Source: Acidobacteriota bacterium | Lineage (GTDB): Bacteria > Acidobacteriota > Blastocatellia > Pyrinomonadales > Pyrinomonadaceae | Length of the DNA stretch: 64,000 bases | Reading direction: 5' to 3' | NCBI GenBank assembly: GCA_020199835.1 | Contig: JAIVJV010000005.1 | Span: forward strand, 92,746 to 156,745 | In this document: piece after piece, positions 61,315-64,000 of the stretch | How positions within the stretch are numbered: the first letter of the stretch is position 1 | Layout of the letters: each line of letters opens with the position of its first letter | Notes under the pieces: generated by a model | What the model saw: only the letters and a program-made list of their open reading frames with translations | Databases searched by the model: none | What the model was told of the DNA's origin: nothing | Program-made: the position numbers and the translations under genes

Positions 61315-61665
61315 GTGAAAGACTTTGCGCAACGTCCGACGATCCTCATCGTTGAGGATATCGACTGGATACGTTCCGGCATGAGGAAAGCGGTCGAGGG
61401 TCAGGGCTACCGCACGATAGAAGCAACGAATGATGCGGAAGCGTTGGACTTAGCGGAACAAGAATCGATTGCACTGATCCTTACCGAAGAGGAGTTGCCC
61501 ACATTCAACGCCCTCATGATGCGCCTCAGCGAACACTCGAGTCTAAGCAACGTCTCCGTTGCAATCGTCAACCCCGATGCCGCAGATGGCGCACGACTGG
61601 GCAACGCATACCTGCTCGCTGACTTTGCTGATATCAGGTCGTTGCTTGCCGTCCTGCGCCACTGA
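61315..61665 (+). CDS. Stand-alone receiver-like protein lacking the phospho-acceptor Asp
   Basis: 116 residues from a GTG. The fold starts as a normal receiver: PTILIVEDIDWIRSGMRKAV, with the acidic pair. At the end of strand three, where the phosphorylated Asp should stand, it reads ALILTEEELPTF. The conserved Lys is also not evident near the end (YLLADFADIRSL). It is therefore probably a pseudo-receiver that signals without phosphorylation. Confidence 0.78.
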   Translation: MKDFAQRPTILIVEDIDWIRSGMRKAVEGQGYRTIEATNDAEALDLAEQESIALILTEEELPTFNALMMRLSEHSSLSNVSVAIVNPDAADGARLGNAYLLADFADIRSLLAVLRH

Positions 61666-61814
61666 GTGCCTTCCACGTTGCCTTTGTGCTATCCGCGCAC
61701 GGCTATTAAGTCCCTTCATTCTGCAAAGTTTATTCGAATTCAGTAATTGTATCGCTCCTTGCGGGTCGTCGTCCAAACCTTACCACTTACTTTAGGCTGC
61801 GATCGGCATGGTTT

Positions 61815-62273
61815 GTGGATGGGAGCAAGACGCGCGATTGGTTGATACGCGATCTGGTCGCCAACTACGGACCACCCCCGGCGGCTGGAGTGCTTCCTGT
61901 CGCTCGCTACAACTTTGTAAAAGTCAGACCAGGCAAAGGTGCTGACTATCGTCGCACGTGGGAAAAATACAATAAGCCGGTATTCGATAAGCTTGTCGCT
62001 GACGGGACGTTGTTGGCTTTTGGTCTCGCAGTCGAAGAAGTGAAGACTGACGGAGACTGGACTCACTTTGTTTGGATTGCAACTCCAACTATGGCCGCCG
62101 CCGACAAGATTGGGCCGGCATTCACAGCCGATCGCGCGCGACGTTCAGAAAAGGAACGCAATGAAATAACTGAAGCTTTCCTTGAAGTGACCGAACCGGA
62201 TAAGGCGAGGTCCATAGTCACGCGGTCCAGAATCTTCAAAGTAAAACAGTCAGCAGTGAGCGGTAAGCAGTAG
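61815..62273 (+). CDS. Conserved hypothetical protein, possibly 5'-truncated
   Basis: 152 codons from a GTG that lacks a ribosome-binding site; coding character appears to extend upstream (RSAWFVDGSKTRDW), so the true start may be lost. Core segments ARYNFVKVRPGKGADYRRTW and WTHFVWIATPTMAAADKIG suggest a small alpha/beta barrel of the ABM-like sort. The last residues (KQSAVSGK) resemble a short dispersed repeat. Function unknown. Confidence 0.5.
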   Translation: MDGSKTRDWLIRDLVANYGPPPAAGVLPVARYNFVKVRPGKGADYRRTWEKYNKPVFDKLVADGTLLAFGLAVEEVKTDGDWTHFVWIATPTMAAADKIGPAFTADRARRSEKERNEITEAFLEVTEPDKARSIVTRSRIFKVKQSAVSGKQ

Positions 62274-62377
62274 TTAGCCGTTCGGGGCCAGAGCTTGATG
62301 ATGACGTGTGATGATTCGTAAGAAATAAGGCATAGAATACCTGCACTCCCGTCGGGTGAAAGCTCTGCGAAATGAGA

Positions 62378-62412
62378 GAGGCCGCTGTGCATTATTTGTG
62401 CACAGCGGCCTC
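62378..62412. terminator. Strong 14-bp hairpin terminator between convergent genes
   Basis: GAGGCCGCTGTGCA (62378-62391) and TGCACAGCGGCCTC (62399-62412) pair perfectly around TTATTTG, with GTTGTTTGCGTTT following on the plus strand. It can serve both the plus-strand gene ending at 62273 and the kinase ending at 62492. Confidence 0.8.
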
Positions 62413-62491
62413 GTTGTTTGCGTTTCGTTTACCAGTCTAAGCTAAACAGAATCTCTTGCCACTGACGGGCGGCAGAACTTTAAACCCCTTC

Positions 62492-64000
62492 TCACCCGTC
62501 TCGCCGCGCGAGGCTCGCGGCGATGGCGACGAGTTCGGGCAACTCGACGGGTTTTGGCACGTGCATCTGGTAGCCCGCCTTGAGCGCCTGCATCCGATCC
62601 TCGACCCGCGCGTAGGCTGTCAGGGCGATAGCGGGCACTCTCCCGCCACTCTCAGCGGGAAGTGCACGCACGCGCCGGATCAAATCATACCCGTCCTCAC
62701 CCGGCATCCCGATGTCGCTGATCAGCACGCCGGGCACGCGCGTCTCGATGGCTTCGAGCGCCTCGCCCGCAGATCTGACCGTCACAACTTCAGCGCCGCA
62801 CTGCCCGAGCCCGGCCTTCAGCAACTCTAGTGTGTCCGGCTCATCATCCACGACCAGCACTCTCAACCCGTCGAGCCTGTCCGGGCACTCGTAGGAGGGC
62901 AGCGTGTCTCTCGCCGCTGGATGCACACGCTCCTCCATGTCAATCCTCTGGTAAACGGGGGCGACGGGAAGCAGCACAGTAAAGGTGGAGCCCTGTCCCT
63001 CGCCCGGACTCTCGGCCGTGACGGTCCCGCCGTGAAGTTCGACCAGATGACGCACGATGGCTAAGCCCAATCCCATCCCGCCGTGCTGGCGAGTAGGGCG
63101 CTGGTCGGCTTGGCGGAAGCGGTCAAAGACGTGGGGCAGAAACTCTGGCGTGATGCCCACTCCGGTGTCGCTGACGGCGATCTCGATATGCGAGTTCACG
63201 CGCTCCAGCCTGATCTGTACACGCCCGCCTTTCAAGGTGAACTTGATCGCGTTCGACAGTAGATTCCACACCACTTGTTGGAGTCTGACCGGGTCTCCTG
63301 AAACCGAGACCACACCTGTATCCATGATTTTCTGCACGCGGATGGCCTTCGCCTCCGCCGCAGGCCTCATTGCCTCGATCGCGGCCTCGATGAAGGAGTT
63401 CGGGTCGACCGCGCGGACGTCTAGGCGGAGCTTGCCAGTGATGATGCGAGAGACGTCCAGGAGGTCGTCGATGAGTTGGGACTGCGCACGAGCATTGCGC
63501 TCTATGGACTCGAACGCCTTAGCTGAATCTCCACCCGCGAACTGTCGCGTGCGCAGCATGTGTGCCCACCCCAGAATGGAGGTTAAGGGCGTGCGCAGCT
63601 CGTGTGAGACCGTGGCGAGGAACTCGTCCTTCAGTCGGCTGGCCTCTTCAGCTTTGGCCCTGAGTGCCTTCTCGCGCTCCAGCACTTGATCGCGCTCGGC
63701 TTCCGCCCGCTTCTGCTGCGTTATATCCTGGATGACCGTTAGCGCACAGGGCTCGCCGCCGATTTCGATCCGCTCGGCTGACAGTAGCCCCACGCGCTCG
63801 GTGCCGTCTTTCAGGCGGAAGCGGTATTCGAGGTCGCGCACGCTCCCGCGCTCGAAGACCATTGCTACCTCTTCCTCGCGGTCGGAGTCTCTGACCCACA
63901 GGCCCAGTTCCGGTGTCGTGCGGCCGACCGCCTCTTCGCGCGTGTAGCCGGACATACGGGTAAAAGTTTCATTGACTTCGAGGAGTCGACTGGTCTTCAG
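62492..64000 (-). CDS. Hybrid sensor histidine kinase (PAS-HisKA-HATPase-REC), 5' end outside window
   Basis: The open frame continues through the right edge. Visible in order: a PAS domain (EVNETFTRMSGYTREEAVGR, with its PAC tail ALTVIQDITQQKRAEAE), HisKA with the phospho-His in LATVSHELRTPLTSILGWA, HATPase (FDRFRQADQRPTRQHGGMGL, GLAIVRHLVELHGG), and a C-terminal receiver with VVDDEPD and the acceptor Asp in GVLISDIGMPGEDG. The N-terminal input is not visible. It ends near the strong terminator. Confidence 0.92.
   Translation of the reverse strand: MKTSRLLEVNETFTRMSGYTREEAVGRTTPELGLWVRDSDREEEVAMVFERGSVRDLEYRFRLKDGTERVGLLSAERIEIGGEPCALTVIQDITQQKRAEAERDQVLEREKALRAKAEEASRLKDEFLATVSHELRTPLTSILGWAHMLRTRQFAGGDSAKAFESIERNARAQSQLIDDLLDVSRIITGKLRLDVRAVDPNSFIEAAIEAMRPAAEAKAIRVQKIMDTGVVSVSGDPVRLQQVVWNLLSNAIKFTLKGGRVQIRLERVNSHIEIAVSDTGVGITPEFLPHVFDRFRQADQRPTRQHGGMGLGLAIVRHLVELHGGTVTAESPGEGQGSTFTVLLPVAPVYQRIDMEERVHPAARDTLPSYECPDRLDGLRVLVVDDEPDTLELLKAGLGQCGAEVVTVRSAGEALEAIETRVPGVLISDIGMPGEDGYDLIRRVRALPAESGGRVPAIALTAYARVEDRMQALKAGYQMHVPKPVELPELVAIAASLARRDG

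Noticed and set aside
1..64000. CRISPR array, prophage or intact insertion sequence
   Set aside because: No regularly spaced repeat series, phage structural gene or transposase frame was found; only short repeats at 46033-46073 hint at a lost element.

Overview
The window looks like chromosome from an Acidobacteriota-type soil bacterium, most likely near class Blastocatellia. That placement is an inference from gene content: ECF sigma factors with zinc-finger anti-sigma partners, multihaem cytochrome/TPR proteins, small Met-rich membrane proteins, an arsenosugar pathway and selenoproteins. No rRNA, CRISPR array or intact insertion sequence is visible. The strongest theme is selenocysteine (Sec). 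Two tRNA-Sec genes (anticodon UCA) lie 2.1 kb apart. Four reading frames are interrupted by a single in-frame TGA exactly where the family normally has a redox cysteine, and each TGA is followed at the right distance by a hairpin of bacterial SECIS type. A fifth frame, in an unrecognised secreted protein, may be a new case. No selA, selB or selD lies in the window.

0-10 kb: the end of a vanadium-haloperoxidase-like gene, an ArsP-like permease, a five-haem cytochrome with TPR repeats, the candidate secreted selenoprotein, the two tRNA-Sec genes around a small secreted protein, a formylglycine-generating-enzyme homologue and a membrane protein with a Cys-rich NPCNPC loop. 10-16.5 kb: an ECF sigma/anti-sigma pair, then a thiol-redox block (flavin disulfide reductase, thioredoxin, DsbD/CcdA-type transporter, TlpA-like lipoprotein, Crp/Fnr regulator). 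A bipartite element, GGAATAA-N15-ACTT, occurs six times, always between genes, including before the sigma gene, the Cys-rich gene and one tRNA-Sec gene. I infer that it is the promoter class read by this or a similar sigma factor.

16.5-28.3 kb (minus strand): a GMC oxidoreductase with its small subunit, GH144-like and GH39-like glycosidases, a DUF1440 protein, two membrane proteins, a LarA-like racemase, a pyruvate-oxidase-like TPP enzyme and a DUF3179 protein. 28.8-43.8 kb (mostly plus strand): membrane proteins, a Sec-containing deiodinase-like domain fused to DUF1440, a cysteine hydrolase, a VKOR-like protein, a GH1-DUF362 fusion and two dehalogenase-like enzymes. These lead into an arsenosugar cluster (ArsM, two glycosyltransferases, a carboxymuconolactone-decarboxylase-like protein, ArsS) that also holds a Sec rhodanese and ends in a Sec peroxiredoxin-like and a convergent Sec AhpD-like gene.

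44-49 kb is decayed. It holds a second flavin disulfide reductase with two TAG stops and a 75-bp internal duplication, TPR remnants and a frameshifted thioredoxin-Crp fusion, so it looks like a degenerating relative of the 11.8-16.5 kb block. 48.8-56.6 kb is a copper/silver resistance locus with a CusA-type RND pump, its outer-membrane and adaptor partners and small Cys-rich secreted proteins. 56.6-64 kb holds gene debris (an ABC ATPase and a GAF domain, both frameshifted), two Crp/Fnr regulators, an atypical receiver protein and a hybrid sensor kinase that runs off the right edge.

Several genes between 42.9 and 60.5 kb carry single-base frameshifts. Some may be assembly errors rather than true decay, and these are flagged individually.
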